Assembly (NCBI GenBank): GCA_020024735.1
Contig: JAHHTI010000002.1
Span: forward strand, 1-38,387
Length of the DNA: 38,387 nt
Source of the DNA: Mycoplasmataceae bacterium
GTDB lineage: Bacteria > Bacillota_I > Bacilli_A > Mycoplasmatales > Mycoplasmoidaceae
Direction: 5' to 3'
Position 1 is the first letter of the stretch. Each line of letters begins with the position of its first letter. Under the pieces are notes generated by a model. The model made no database searches, was not told where the DNA came from, and saw only the letters and a program-made list of their open reading frames with translations. The position numbers were made by a program, and so were the translations under genes. Shown here piece by piece: positions 19,746 through 30,418 of the stretch.

Positions 19746-20616
19746 GATTGATCTCCTTATCAATATATTTTATAATTCTATCAATTAAAAAAGAAGGAGT
19801 TGAAGCACCAGCTGTGATTGCACAGCATTGCTTATCATTAAATCACTCGCAATCGATATCCTTAATATCATTCACAAAATAACTTTGAACCTTTGATTGA
19901 GCAATATGGTATAGTTCATTAGAATTGGATGATTTATAATCACCTATCACAATACAGATATCAATGTCTTCATCCATATTCATCACTGCCTCTTGTCTTA
20001 CCTTGGTAGCTAAACAAATATCATTAACTACTTCAATGTTAGGAAATTTTGATTTGAGTAATGAAGTTAAATTTTGCAGTACTAAATAACTTAAAGTAGT
20101 CTGGTTAGTACAAAAGATTTTCTCACTATTTAAAGTTAGGTTTTTTATATCATCCTCATTTTCTACTAATATAATTTGGGAATCAATTTTTAAAATCGCA
20201 TTAGTCTCTGCATGAGAAGCTTTACCAATAAAAATAACTTGATAACCTGCTGCTAATTTAGTTTTAATCAATTCGTGGGTCTTGTAGACATATTTACAAG
20301 TTAAATCTACGATTTCAAAACCTTTTTTATGAGCTAAATCAATCACTTGGTAATCTGTCCCGTGGGCTGATAAAATTAGGATAGTATCTGTTTGTGATGG
20401 TAATGCTTGGATAATTTCATAACGACTCTTAGAGTTGTCATCAAGGATGGTAATACCACGAGCAGATAAATCATCAATAACCTTTTGATTATGTACTAAT
20501 CAACCTAACATATAGATTTTTTTATGAGGGTTGTTTTCAATAGTTTTAATGGCATTATTATATGCAGACATCACACCATAACAAAATCCTTGAGGAATTA
20601 TTTTTTTAATTACCAT
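19738..20616 (-). CDS. ispH: 4-hydroxy-3-methylbut-2-enyl diphosphate reductase
   Basis: Last enzyme of the MEP pathway, converting HMBPP to IPP and DMAPP with an iron-sulfur cluster; 292 residues. The three cluster cysteines are C12 (GFCYGV), C107 (DLTCKYV) and C201 (NDICLAT). H42, H85, the SHAET segment and the SSNSNEL substrate motif are also in place. The gene lies three bases after valS and overlaps trmL by eight. The preceding enzyme of the pathway, IspG, is encoded at 32532-33578 in another operon. Confidence 0.94.
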
Positions 20617-20619
20617 ATA

Positions 20620-23238
20620 TTACTTCTTGTTTAAATTTAAAGAATCAATTGATTCTAATAGGTTTTGTAGTTGAGTTTCATATTTAGCTAATTTTTCTTT
20701 TTCAATATCTACCTTAGTTTTAGGAGCTTTTGAAACAAAGTTAACATTAGCTAGAATATTTTTTGAACGTGCTACTTCTGCCTCTAATTTTTTAACCATT
20801 AATTGCATTTTGGCAATTTCTTTTTCGTGATCAAAAAGGTTCTTAGTAGGAATTTCAATAATAAAATTATCTACCACATCAGTAATTTTGTTTTCCATTA
20901 AACTAATATTAGAAACATTAACAATTTCAGCATTAAGCGCTAATAAATAATGGTTATACAACTTGACACGATTAGAAAACTTTTTAATATTGTTCTTTGC
21001 CAAAATATTAATCGATAAATGTTCTTTAGTATTGTTGGTTGATCTAATTCTTCTAATAGATTCAATAATTTTAATTAAATCACTAATTTCAGTTTCTTTT
21101 TTAAGAGAAATTTTTTCTGGTCACTTTTCTTTAATAATTGAAGATTTTGCCCCTGGTAATAATTGGTATATCTTATCAGTTATAAATGGACATTGAGGAT
21201 GCAACATAATTAAAATAGAATTTAAAACATATAATGTGGTGGTGACCACGCTTTGTTTTACTTCTTTATTATTTAAATCAGCTTTAGCTAATTCGATATA
21301 AGTATTACAAAAATCATTTCAAACAAAATCATTTAAAATTTTGCTACTAACCACAAAGTTGTAATCATTCATATGCTTAGTTACTTTAGTAATGGTAGTA
21401 TTTAATTTATTTAAGATTCACAAACAAATGCTTGGAAGGTTATTGACCTTTAATGGACCATGATAATTTTCTTCATTATTCATTAAAATAAATCGCGCAG
21501 AGTTTCACAACTTATTTAGATAATTTCAATTAGCTTCTATTTTTTCAATTGAAAAGTTCAAATCTTCACCAATAGTAGAAGAAGAAGTTAGGAATAATCT
21601 TAAAGAGTCTGCTCCATATTGAGCAATAATTTCCATTGGGTCAATCCCATTACCTAATGACTTAGACATTTTTCTTCCTTGAGCATCTCTCATCAAACCA
21701 TGGATATATACTTTTTGAAAAGGAATTTGTTCAGTGAAATAAGATGACATGACCATCATTCTTGAAACTCAGAAGAAGATGATATCATAACCAGTTACTA
21801 ACACACTAGTTGGGAAAAAGGTTTTAAATAATTCTGTTTCCTTTGGTCAATTAAGTGTCACAAAAGGTCATAATGAAGAAGAGAATCAAGTATCTAAAAC
21901 ATCTTCTTCTCTTCGTCATTCAGAGATTGGTTTAGGAGCATCTTCACCAACATAAATCTTTTTTGTTTTTTTATGATACCAAACAGGAAGTTGGTGTCCT
22001 CATCATAATTGTCGAGAGATACATCAATCTTCAATTTTTTCTAATCATTGTTGTAAAGTTTTATCAAAACGTGGAGGTAAAAACTTCACATTATTTGTTT
22101 TCTTTTTTTGGTTTTGAAGAACTTTTTTTACCAATGGTTTCATCTTTATAAATCATTGTTCACTTAGATAAGGTTCAACAATTTCATTAGTTCTTTCACT
22201 ATAACCAATTTGGGTTTCATATTGTTCATCAATCTTTTCGACAAAACCATTTTCTTTTAAGGTGGCTACTAATTGTTTACGACAAACAAATCGATTCAAT
22301 CCTTGGTATTGTTGACATAACTCATTCATTGTTCCATCAGGATTCATAATTTTAATCATTTTCATTTTGTATTTTAATCCTAATTGATAGTCATTAAAAT
22401 CATGGGCTGGAGTACATTTCATTGCCCCTGTTCCAAAATTAATATCAACATACTTATCAGCGATGATAGGGATTCATTGAAGATTAGCAGGATTTAAAAC
22501 TTTTTGACCTATATATTGTTTATATCTTTTATCATTAGGATTAACCACAATACAAGTATCACCAAACATTGTTTCTGGTCTAGTAGTAGCTACTACTAAA
22601 TAATTTTTACGTTGTTCATCCAAGAAATATTTAAAATAATACATCTTGCTTTGAACATGCTTATGAATAACTTCAATATCACTAATAGCCGTTTTTAGCT
22701 TAACATCTCAATTAACTAATTTATGTCCTTTATAAATTAACTTATTATTATATAAATCAACAAATACTTTATTAACTGCTTTATTGACTTCTAAATCCAT
22801 TGTAAACTTTTCACGATTATAGTCTAAAAGTAAACCTAATTTAGCTCATTGTTCATGAATGGTACGAGATTGTACTTCTTTTCAAACCATTAATTGTTTT
22901 AAGAATTCTTTTCTGCCTAATGCTTGTTTATCAGTGTGCTTTTCAGTTTCTAAATATTTTTCAAATTTTGTTTGCGTTGCTATTCCGGCATGGTCTGTTC
23001 CAGGAATTCACATGGTACGGTATCCATTTAATCTTTTAAAACGAATAATTGTATCTTGAATGGAAGAATCTCAAGCGTGTCCTAAATGAAGTACACCGGT
23101 AACATTTGGAGGAGGTAAAATCATCGAAAAAGGTTTACCCTTTTTAGGTGTAGTGTATAACTTATTATCTATTCATTGTTGATAGATGTCTTTTTCAAAA
23201 TCTTGCGGGATATATTTTTTTTCTAAATTACTTTTCAT
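20620..23238 (-). CDS. valS: Valine--tRNA ligase
   Basis: Class I synthetase of 872 residues. HLGH at 51-54 after PPPNVTGVL is the HIGH motif, and KMSKS lies at 523-527. The editing domain has ATTRPETMFGDT and the catalytic core has the WWGHQLPVWY segment. The C-terminal coiled-coil arm (KEIAKMQLMVKKLEAEVARSKNILAN) is present. Many Trp codons are TGA. The start overlaps the end of engB by 11 bases. Confidence 0.97.
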
Positions 23239-23794
23239 TGATAACTCGATAAATGGTTTTTTTTAGTATTTCAATATTTCTTTTTGTCTTAGCACTTACC
23301 AAAATAAAATGATCAACTGGGACTGATAAGTATTGAGAGATTTTACTTAATTGATTTTGATAAGTTGAAATGTTTTGTTTATCAATCTTATTCAAAATAA
23401 CATAGTGATGGATAATGTTATCTTGAAAGTAGGCAGCCATTTGTTCATCAAGAGTGGTTATTACATTGGCATCACACACTTGAAATACAGCATGCAAATT
23501 AGGTGATTCGACAATATAATTTTCAATAATTTGTTGAATCTTTTTTTGCGTTTCTTTATTGGCCTTAGCAAACCCGTAGCCCGGTAAATCCACTAAACGA
23601 TAATCACCAGCATCAAAATAATTAACCACTTGAGTTCTTCCAGGATTAGCAGATGTGCGTGCTAAATGATTTTGATTAGCCAAGGCATTGATTAAAGATG
23701 ACTTGCCTACGTTAGAACGACCAATAAAACAGATTTCTTTTTTATCATCCTTGATATAATCACAAGGATTTTCAGCTGATTTAACAAATTTCAT
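23228..23794 (-). CDS. engB: Ribosome-biogenesis GTP-binding protein YsxC/EngB
   Basis: GTPase needed for assembly of the large ribosomal subunit, 188 residues. G1 is GRSNVGKSS at 25-33, the switch region holds PGRTQ, G3 is DLPGYG at 69-74, and G4 is NKID at 135-138; SAK near the end is G5. The ATG overlaps the stop of the yneF-like gene (TAATG), and the end overlaps valS. Confidence 0.96.
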   Translation of the reverse strand: MKFVKSAENPCDYIKDDKKEICFIGRSNVGKSSLINALANQNHLARTSANPGRTQVVNYFDAGDYRLVDLPGYGFAKANKETQKKIQQIIENYIVESPNLHAVFQVCDANVITTLDEQMAAYFQDNIIHHYVILNKIDKQNISTYQNQLSKISQYLSVPVDHFILVSAKTKRNIEILKKTIYRVINEK

Positions 23795-24024
23795 TATTGT
23801 TGTTTAACAGCACGATTATAAATTTCATTAATCTGTTTTTCTGTAGGTTTTCGACCCATTTGTTGATACATCATTCTAATAGTATCTTTAGTAATAGGTG
23901 GATTCTTCTTGATTTGTTTCTTAATAACTTTAGTAGCAATAACATAACCAATCGCACAACCTACAAGAATTGCAAACGGAATTCCTAAGCTAAGTGATAA
24001 GATTAAAGATAAACTTGAAACCAT
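23794..24024 (-). CDS. YneF family (UPF0154) small membrane protein
   Basis: A 76-residue protein with one N-terminal membrane helix (residues about 6-30) and a basic, soluble tail with PPITKDTIRMMYQQMGRKPTEKQINEI, the conserved UPF0154 pattern. Function is unknown in the family. It is the first gene of the long minus-strand operon ending with trmB. An AAAGG site lies eight bases before its ATG. Confidence 0.9.
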   Translation of the reverse strand: MVSSLSLILSLSLGIPFAILVGCAIGYVIATKVIKKQIKKNPPITKDTIRMMYQQMGRKPTEKQINEIYNRAVKQQ

Positions 24025-24052
24025 ATATTAGACCTTTCTATTATGCTTTTAA

Positions 24053-24088
24053 ATTATACAAAAATTAAAGTTTATTTATAAATAAACT
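24053..24088 (-). promoter_or_regulatory. Promoter and 20-bp palindrome upstream of the yneF operon
   Basis: TATAAT on the minus strand is at 24058-24053. Eleven bases further upstream lies AGTTTATTTATAAATAAACT (24069-24088), a perfect 20-bp palindrome that covers the expected -35 position. The palindrome could be an operator for this housekeeping operon. The rest of 24025-24198 is AT-rich and holds the direct repeat TTAGTAAAA twice near 24123-24142, on the side of the sigma-like gene. Confidence 0.45.
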
Positions 24089-24198
24089 CCTTATAAAGAA
24101 GTTTTTAAGCGACTATAAAAGATTAGTAAAAAATTAGTAAAATTTTAGGAATTAAAACTTTTTATCTTTGTTATTCTTTATTTGTGTTAGGAGGAAAT

Positions 24199-24768
24199 AT
24201 GAATCAAGAAGAAATAAAAATATTGAAACAAATGATAAGAAATAAGCATCGGGAATATGTATTATTAGGTGCTTTATTGCCTTATGGATTAAAAGTATGA
24301 TGAAAGGTTTTAAATGAAAGACAGTTTAATCACATCTTAGAAATTAATGATGGATATGCTATTATCTATCGTTCATACAATATAGTGGTAGATGAATTTA
24401 TTAAGTATAAATTAGATCCTTGTTTGTTTATGTACAAATTTGGTCATCAAGTAAGAAATTTAGCTAATAACTATATTAAACATTTCAAGAAAAACCATCA
24501 CCGTGTTTTAAATTCAAGTAACCAGAATGAAAATTTAGCAGATGTACATGCAGATACACATACGGTTGAATGAGATAAATATAATGCAAAACTCGAATAT
24601 TACTTATCATTTTGTAAAAATGAATACGAAAAAAATTTACTGATTTTAAAGAGTCAAGGTTATTCCAATGTAGAAGTTGCTACTAAACTCCATGTGAATA
24701 GTAAAAAAATTGAAAATGACTTGTATATCATACGAAAAAATATAAGAAATAACGAAATTTATATATAA
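24199..24768 (+). CDS. Putative alternative sigma factor (sigma-70-like region 2 and region 4)
   Basis: A 189-residue protein. The middle segment (LDPCLFMYKFGHQVRNLANNYIKHFKKNHHRV, about residues 73-104) resembles sigma region 2, and the C-terminus (LLILKSQGYSNVEVATKLHVNSKKIENDLYIIRKNIRN) is a helix-turn-helix in the place and shape of region 4. Length and layout fit the small sigma factor MG428 of Mycoplasma genitalium, which controls recombination genes including ruvAB. That link is inference; another helix-turn-helix regulator remains possible. The ribosome binding site AGGAGGA is excellent. It stands alone between two operons and ends in a clear terminator. Confidence 0.5.
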
Positions 24769-24775
24769 TATAAAG

Positions 24776-24796
24776 GAGCTTAAAGCTCTTTTTTTT
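24776..24796 (+). terminator. Intrinsic terminator after the sigma-like gene
   Basis: GAGCT at 24776-24780 pairs with AGCTC at 24784-24788, extendable by neighbouring bases, and is followed by an eight-base T run. It lies seven bases after the stop codon and 27 bases before the permease start. Confidence 0.8.
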
Positions 24797-24822
24797 ATAC
24801 CCACAAATTGGAAAAAACATCA

Positions 24823-26421
24823 ATGAAAAAAACTATTTCTCAAAAAACTGCAAAGAAAATCGGATTAATTTATGCCATTAGTATTTTAATTGGTAGTGTG
24901 GTTGGTGTTGGTATTTTTTTAAAAAATGGGAGTGTTTTCAAACAAAATAACTTTAATGATATTGGAATTTTAGTTTCATGAATTGTTGCTGCTGTAATTT
25001 CCTTATGTACAGCTTGAAGTTTTGGTGAAGTTGGAACATGTTGTAATGATCATGCTGGATTAGCGGCATGAGTTCGGAAGATAGTTCACCCTAAAATTGG
25101 TAAATTCGTTACTTTAATTCAACCTTTCTTTTATTATTGTATTATTGCTGCCTCAATTGCTATCTTTGCTTCTGAAACTTTTTTTCAATGTTTTATGGAT
25201 TTAAAAAATCTCCACATGGGAGCTATTTTTGGATTTGCCGCTTTTTTATTTTTAGCCTTTGTTACTTTAAATTTTCTATCACTAAATGTTTCTAAAAAAC
25301 TTCAATTAGGATTATCGTTTTTAAAAATAGTTCCGATTTTAATTGTAATTGTAATGGGAATTCTTTATGCTATCAAAAGTCCAAGTGACTCATTGTTCAA
25401 TCCAAACAATCCTATTCGTGAAGGTTTTAGCTTTACTGGTGTGGTAATGTCTTTACCTGCTATTTTATTTGCCTTTGATTCGTTCATTGGGGTTGGTAAC
25501 TTATCATTAGAAATGAAAGATCCCAAGAAAAATGTTCCGCTAACTATTATTATTGGGATGTCGTTAGTTGTTGTTATCTATTTAGCTATTAGTGTGACCC
25601 TAATGTTTACTGGAACTGGTTCAGCTACAGAAATTTTTAAAGAACCAATTATTAGCCAACAAGCGGTAAAAGTGCTAAAACCTGTTTTTAATGTCTTTTT
25701 ATTTGTTTCGATTATTGGTGTATTAAATGCTTTCTCTCCAGTTTTAATTCGAAGTTTAGCATCAGTGATTGAAGATAATGTCCTTTATAATGGAAAGGCT
25801 TTTGATAATTTTATTTCGCAAAAAATTATTCGTGGAAAATGAGAATTGAAGAGTGGGTATGTGTTAGCCATTATAGGATTCCTGGTTTTCACTATTATTA
25901 TTGGGATTCCCTCAATTGTCAAAAATACCGATTCCATTGTAGACTGTTTTAGTAATTTCCCAACCACACTCTTTTTTGGTGTATATGGGATTGCCATCTT
26001 AGGTGGATTAATTAACCGAAAAACCAAAAAAGTTAGTGTAAATAAAATCTTTGGTTTTTGAGTAACTGCTCCTATTGCTATTATTGGATGTTTTTTTGTT
26101 TTTGGCTTTCAAACATTTTACACTTTCTCTTTTCAAAATATTACCGCTGCTAATAATGTATCTGTTTTTGGAGCTTTCAAAAATGAGTTATCGATTACCA
26201 ATTGAGAAGCTTCTGTCTTTTATTTTGTTTATCTAGTGATGTTGTTTCTTTTTTATTTTTTAAATGAACTTTTAATCAAAAAAAGTGAAAAACCTAAAAG
26301 TCCGGAATATTTCATCTTGGGAAAAGAAAAAAATAAATATGAAATAAGTGAGCACGAAATTGATAAAATTAATATAGATAGTAGCTTCATTGCAGAGCAG
26401 GACAGGAGGTACTATGGTTAA
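24823..26421 (+). CDS. APC-family amino acid permease
   Basis: A 532-residue protein with about 12 membrane segments. The first, IGLIYAISILIGSVVGVGIFLKNG, is the APC signature with the substrate-binding GxGIF-like loop, and FDSFIGVGNLSLEMKDPKKNVP in the middle is the conserved helix 6-7 region. A polar cytoplasmic tail of about 60 residues, rich in Lys, Glu and Ile, closes it. Substrate cannot be read from sequence; uptake of amino acids fits a mycoplasma. The ATG has no clear ribosome binding site and no promoter was found after the upstream terminator. The end overlaps rpmG by eight bases. Confidence 0.9.
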
Positions 26422-26560
26422 AAATTTAATATTGATTTGTGAAGAATGCCTCTCAAGAAATTACCATTACAAAAAATCACAAACCACAACCAAAAGGCTA
26501 GAATTAAAAAAATATTGTCCTAAGTGTAATCGAAACACTGTGCATAAGGAGTCCAAATAA
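26414..26560 (+). CDS. rpmG: 50S ribosomal protein L33
   Basis: A 48-residue zinc-binding ribosomal protein, with C-EE-C near the start and C-PK-C near the end (YCPKCNRNTVHKESK). AGGAGG lies four bases before the ATG. The start lies inside the end of the permease gene and the stop overlaps the secE start (TAATG). The order rpmG-secE-nusG is widely conserved. Confidence 0.95.
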   Translation: MVKNLILICEECLSRNYHYKKSQTTTKRLELKKYCPKCNRNTVHKESK

Positions 26561-27111
26561 TGAGTTGATTAAATGATTCAGAAAATAAGAATGAAACTAG
26601 TAGTAACTCCTATTCTCGTAAGGAAGAGTATAAGAATACTCGTAAAATAATTAAACAATCTTGAGCTCAAAAGAAAGCGATTAAGGCAGAAAAAAAGAAA
26701 AAACTTAATGAAGAATGAGCAGTTATTAAAGAAAAAAAATTAGCTTATAAGAAAGAAATTAAAGAAATTAAACAAAATTATAAAATTCAAAAGAAAGAAC
26801 TAAAAAAGAATTGTTCAAAAGATGAATATCAAGAAAAATTATATGAATTAAAGGATAATACATATGATGCAATCGAAAAGATTAAGAAAATCATCTATGA
26901 TTTAGAATTTGAACATGGTAAAAAGCATAATACGTTAATTTGAAATCTAAAAAAATGAGCCTTTGGGGTAGGTAAAGAATTTCGGAGAGTAATATGGTCA
27001 CCACCTTTATTAACGATTAAATATTTAGGTATCGTGATTCTAATTGTATTAATTCTTTCATTGATATTCTTTGGAATCTTCCAATTGACTAATGTTATTA
27101 CAGGAAATTAA
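26560..27111 (+). CDS. secE: Preprotein translocase subunit SecE with long charged N-terminal region
   Basis: A 183-residue protein, about three times the usual length of a minimal SecE. Only the C-terminal 50 residues are typical: the amphipathic EFRRVIWSPPLLTIKYL helix and one membrane helix, VILIVLILSLIFFGIF. Residues 15-130 are highly charged, Lys/Glu-rich and predicted to form a coiled coil. Identification rests on that C-terminus and on the position between rpmG and nusG. Role: clamps the SecYEG channel in the membrane. The function of the extension is unknown. Confidence 0.85.
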
Positions 27112-27131
27112 GAAAAATAAGGAGAAAAAAT

Positions 27132-27857
27132 ATGGCAACTAATAACAAAGCAAAAAAACAAGATAATTCACAATGATATATCATCACTATTGTGAGTGGT
27201 AATGAAGATGTAGTTATCAAAAATTTAAAAGGAAAAATTGAAGCTTACGGTTTAAGTGATCTTGTTAAAGATATTAAATGAATTAAGGAAGCTGTTACTA
27301 ATGAAGAAATCTTTAGTGAAGATGAATTACCACCTAGTTATGGTAAAAACACTAAAAATGTGAGATGAGAAACATTTGTAGATGCTAATGGTAAAACTAA
27401 ATATAAGAAGTTAAGAACTTCTTTTGTAAACAAATTCTATGGTTACATTTTTATCAAAATGGTAATGACTGATGAAGCTTGATATGCAATTAGAAATACT
27501 CAATTAATTACAGGTATTGTTGGTTCAAGTGGACAAAATGCAAAACCTATTCCTGTTGGAGATGATGAAATTAATGCTTTATTAAATGTAGAATCTTCAA
27601 AAGGTGATGAATCTATCATTGAAGGAGCAGTTGTAACTTCAACTGATGATGCAATTGTTGTTGAAAAAGTGAAGAAAGTTGCTCACTTTGCTGTTGGTCA
27701 AGATGTATTAATTATTAACGGAAATATGAAAGACCAAAAGGGAACAGTTACCAGAATCGATGAAGACCGTGGAGTAGCTAATATTTTAATCAATATCTTT
27801 GGTCGTGATACTGATGTTGAAGTTAATTTTGAGGATGTAAGAATCGATAATAATTAA
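27132..27857 (+). CDS. nusG: Transcription termination/antitermination protein NusG
   Basis: A 241-residue transcription factor that binds RNA polymerase. The NGN domain starts WYIITIVSGNEDVVIKNL and contains FYGYIFIKMVMTDEAWYAIRNT; the C-terminal KOW domain is VGQDVLIINGNMKDQKGTVTRID. An insertion of about 35 residues (SEDELPPSYGKNTKNVRWE region) splits the NGN domain, as in many mycoplasma NusG proteins. A GGAG site is eight bases before the ATG at 27132. Confidence 0.95.
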
Positions 27858-27862
27858 TTAAT

Positions 27863-29560
27863 ATGGTTATCTCAGAAAATGCAACAAAATTTTATATTCC
27901 ATTATTTGTATTTCTCGGAATATTTGTTTTTTTGCTATTAGGTTTTGTAACCTGTTTCATTTTGCAACGTACTGCCATTAATAAGCAATACAAGTTAATG
28001 AAACGTTTTAATTATTTCAATGATAACCCGATTGCTTCCAATTTAAAGCCTTTTGAATATTTAGTAGAAAAAAACGAAGATCTTAAACCTCTATATATTT
28101 TTTTTGATGAATTAAACAAAACATATAAATCACAAATCGAAGAGATTAAGAAACAAATCTTTGATTTATCTAAATATACCAAGCAATTGCATTTTATTAC
28201 GGTTTGAAAACACCTTAAAGAAATTGAATATAATCTCGATATTTTAAAAAAAGAAGAAGAATCTTTTAAGATTCTTAATCTAGATACTTATTCATATATC
28301 AATAATACAACAGATATTTCTATTGTCTTGTCTAATATTGTTTCTAAACTAAATGCTTTTTTAAGAGATAACAATATTACACAACAATTTTTTAAATCTA
28401 ATGATTCTTTAAAGAATGCGATTGATGCGATTAATGAATTGACTGAAGAAATTAATAGTAAGTTAATGAGTATTAATATTCAATCTACGCATGAAACTTT
28501 TATTAATTCCTTTATTAAAATTCAAGAATTGTATAACTTGACTGTTAGTTATTATTATATTTCTCGTTACCAATTCCTTGTCAAAACAATGACTATTAGT
28601 TTAAAGGAAATTATTGAAAAGAATCAAGAGAATATTATTTCTAAATCGATCAAGGAAGAAATTAAGGAATTGTTAAATTTCAGTACCAAGAATCTAAATG
28701 AATCTAACCGTGCTCTATGAAGTAAAGAATTGGATAAAACTAAAAAAGCTTTAAGTGATCAAATTATTAATATTGATAAATGTATTAGTGATCTTTCAGT
28801 CGAAGTTAAATTCCAAAAATTATTAGATGCTACCTTTGCTAAATTTAAAACAACAGTGAAAGCTTTTGTAGATAAATATGATCATGCTGATATGTTTGAA
28901 ACTTACAAAAAAATTAGTAATGATTTTAATGATTATGATGACATTGTGGAAAAGCTTGCCTCATGTACAGAAGAAGTAGAAATCATCTTTAATGAAATTG
29001 AACAATTTAAACAAGATTTATCATTAAAGAAAACTCACTCGAAAGCAACTGTGGAAAGAATTAATGAAATTTATAAAAAAATTCTCCACTTCTTAAATGA
29101 AAATCAAGACTTACATGCTACCTTAACAAGCCGTATTGAAAACTATTTAGAAATTAGTATTACCGTTGATAAGTTAATTATGCAATTAAATTATTATGCT
29201 TACTATATGAAGGAAAATCATATCATTAAAAATGAGATTTCTCACGATATTAAAAACTACCTTAATAAACTAATGAATTTCCAATTACAACTTAGTCAAT
29301 CCAATTATGTTGATGAAGCAATGATTAATGAAATTAGTTTTATTGAATCAATGGTAAATAATATTCAGGATGAATTAACCAATTTTTTAATCTTAAAAGA
29401 ACTATCTCATAAACTCTTAATGTATTTCAATAGAATGAGTGCTGAAAACCCGATGAGTATTTCTAAAGCTAATCAGTTTATTCAAGAAGGACAATATCAA
29501 AATGCCATTAACGAATTAATTCAATTTAACAACCAAATGAAGAAAAAGAAAAATAAATAA
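27863..29560 (+). CDS. EzrA-like membrane-anchored coiled-coil protein
   Basis: A 565-residue protein with one N-terminal membrane helix (about 11-34) followed by a basic stop-transfer sequence and about 520 residues of almost continuous alpha-helical coiled coil, ending in KKKKNK. Layout, length and the pattern of the first cytoplasmic repeat match EzrA, the regulator of FtsZ ring formation in Firmicutes. Direct motif evidence is weak because coiled coils resemble each other, so other cytoskeletal or scaffold proteins are possible. It follows nusG by five bases. Confidence 0.5.
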
Positions 29561-29572
29561 AGGAGAAAAAAG

Positions 29573-30418
29573 ATGCCATTTAGTAAAAAAAATAATGAAG
29601 ATTTTTGTATTGAAAATAACCGGATTGTTTTAAGTGAGAATTATTTGCAAAAAAACAGTTTTAGTTTTAAAAAAATTACTGGTACTAGATTGTCCTCAAT
29701 TCTATGTCAAAGTGATTATAGTTCACCAGTTAAAACATGGGCACAAATGGTTAACATTTACTACGAAACACTTGATCCAATGTATGCTGATGCTGGTAAC
29801 ATTATCGAACCTAAAATTAGAGACTATGTTTCTCAATCTACTAATATTAAATATATCAGTCATGACCCTGCTGCTTGTAAATGAGATGTGTTTAAAGAAA
29901 ACCCTATCTTTGGAGGAATCCCTGATGGTGAACCTGTAGATAAAGATAACCATCTATGTTACCCTGATTTGCCTATCCTAGAAATTAAGACATCTTCCAT
30001 TGATGCTTTTAAATTTAAAAAAGAACATGGATTGTTTGTACTAGTCAAAGATGAAAATAATCATCCAGTAGTAAAAAGTGTCGGAGAAAAGAAAAAGAAG
30101 TGATTTAATACTAATCATGAAATCATCATTCCGAGTGAATACCAATACCAACTAGGACTTTATTGTTATTTAAGAAATGCTCCCAAAGGATTATTTGCCG
30201 TATGTTTTTTAGAAACCAACGATTACATCAATCCTGCATCTACAGATATTACACAAAGAGAAATTTATTTAGTTGATTTTACAATTGATTTAAATGAATT
30301 TAAAAATGTCATTGCCCAAGCTGAACAATGATACAATGAATATATTAAAAAAGGTATTAGTCCTGAATTAACAAAAGAAGATTTAGAATGAATTAATGAA
30401 CAATTAAAGGTAAGTTAA
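29573..30418 (+). CDS. PD-(D/E)XK nuclease, YqaJ/Cas4-like
   Basis: A 281-residue protein with catalytic pattern D118 in GIPDGEP, then E137-x-K139 in LEIKTSS, and an upstream AGNIIEPKIRDYV helix with the usual conserved Glu. That is the PD-(D/E)XK arrangement seen in YqaJ-type and lambda-exonuclease-like proteins. QYQLGLYCYL near residue 190 matches the conserved Q-x-x-x-Y motif of this group. It may act in DNA end processing or recombination; no phage genes lie nearby. A GGAG site precedes the ATG by eight bases. The stop overlaps thiI by one base (TAATG). Confidence 0.7.
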
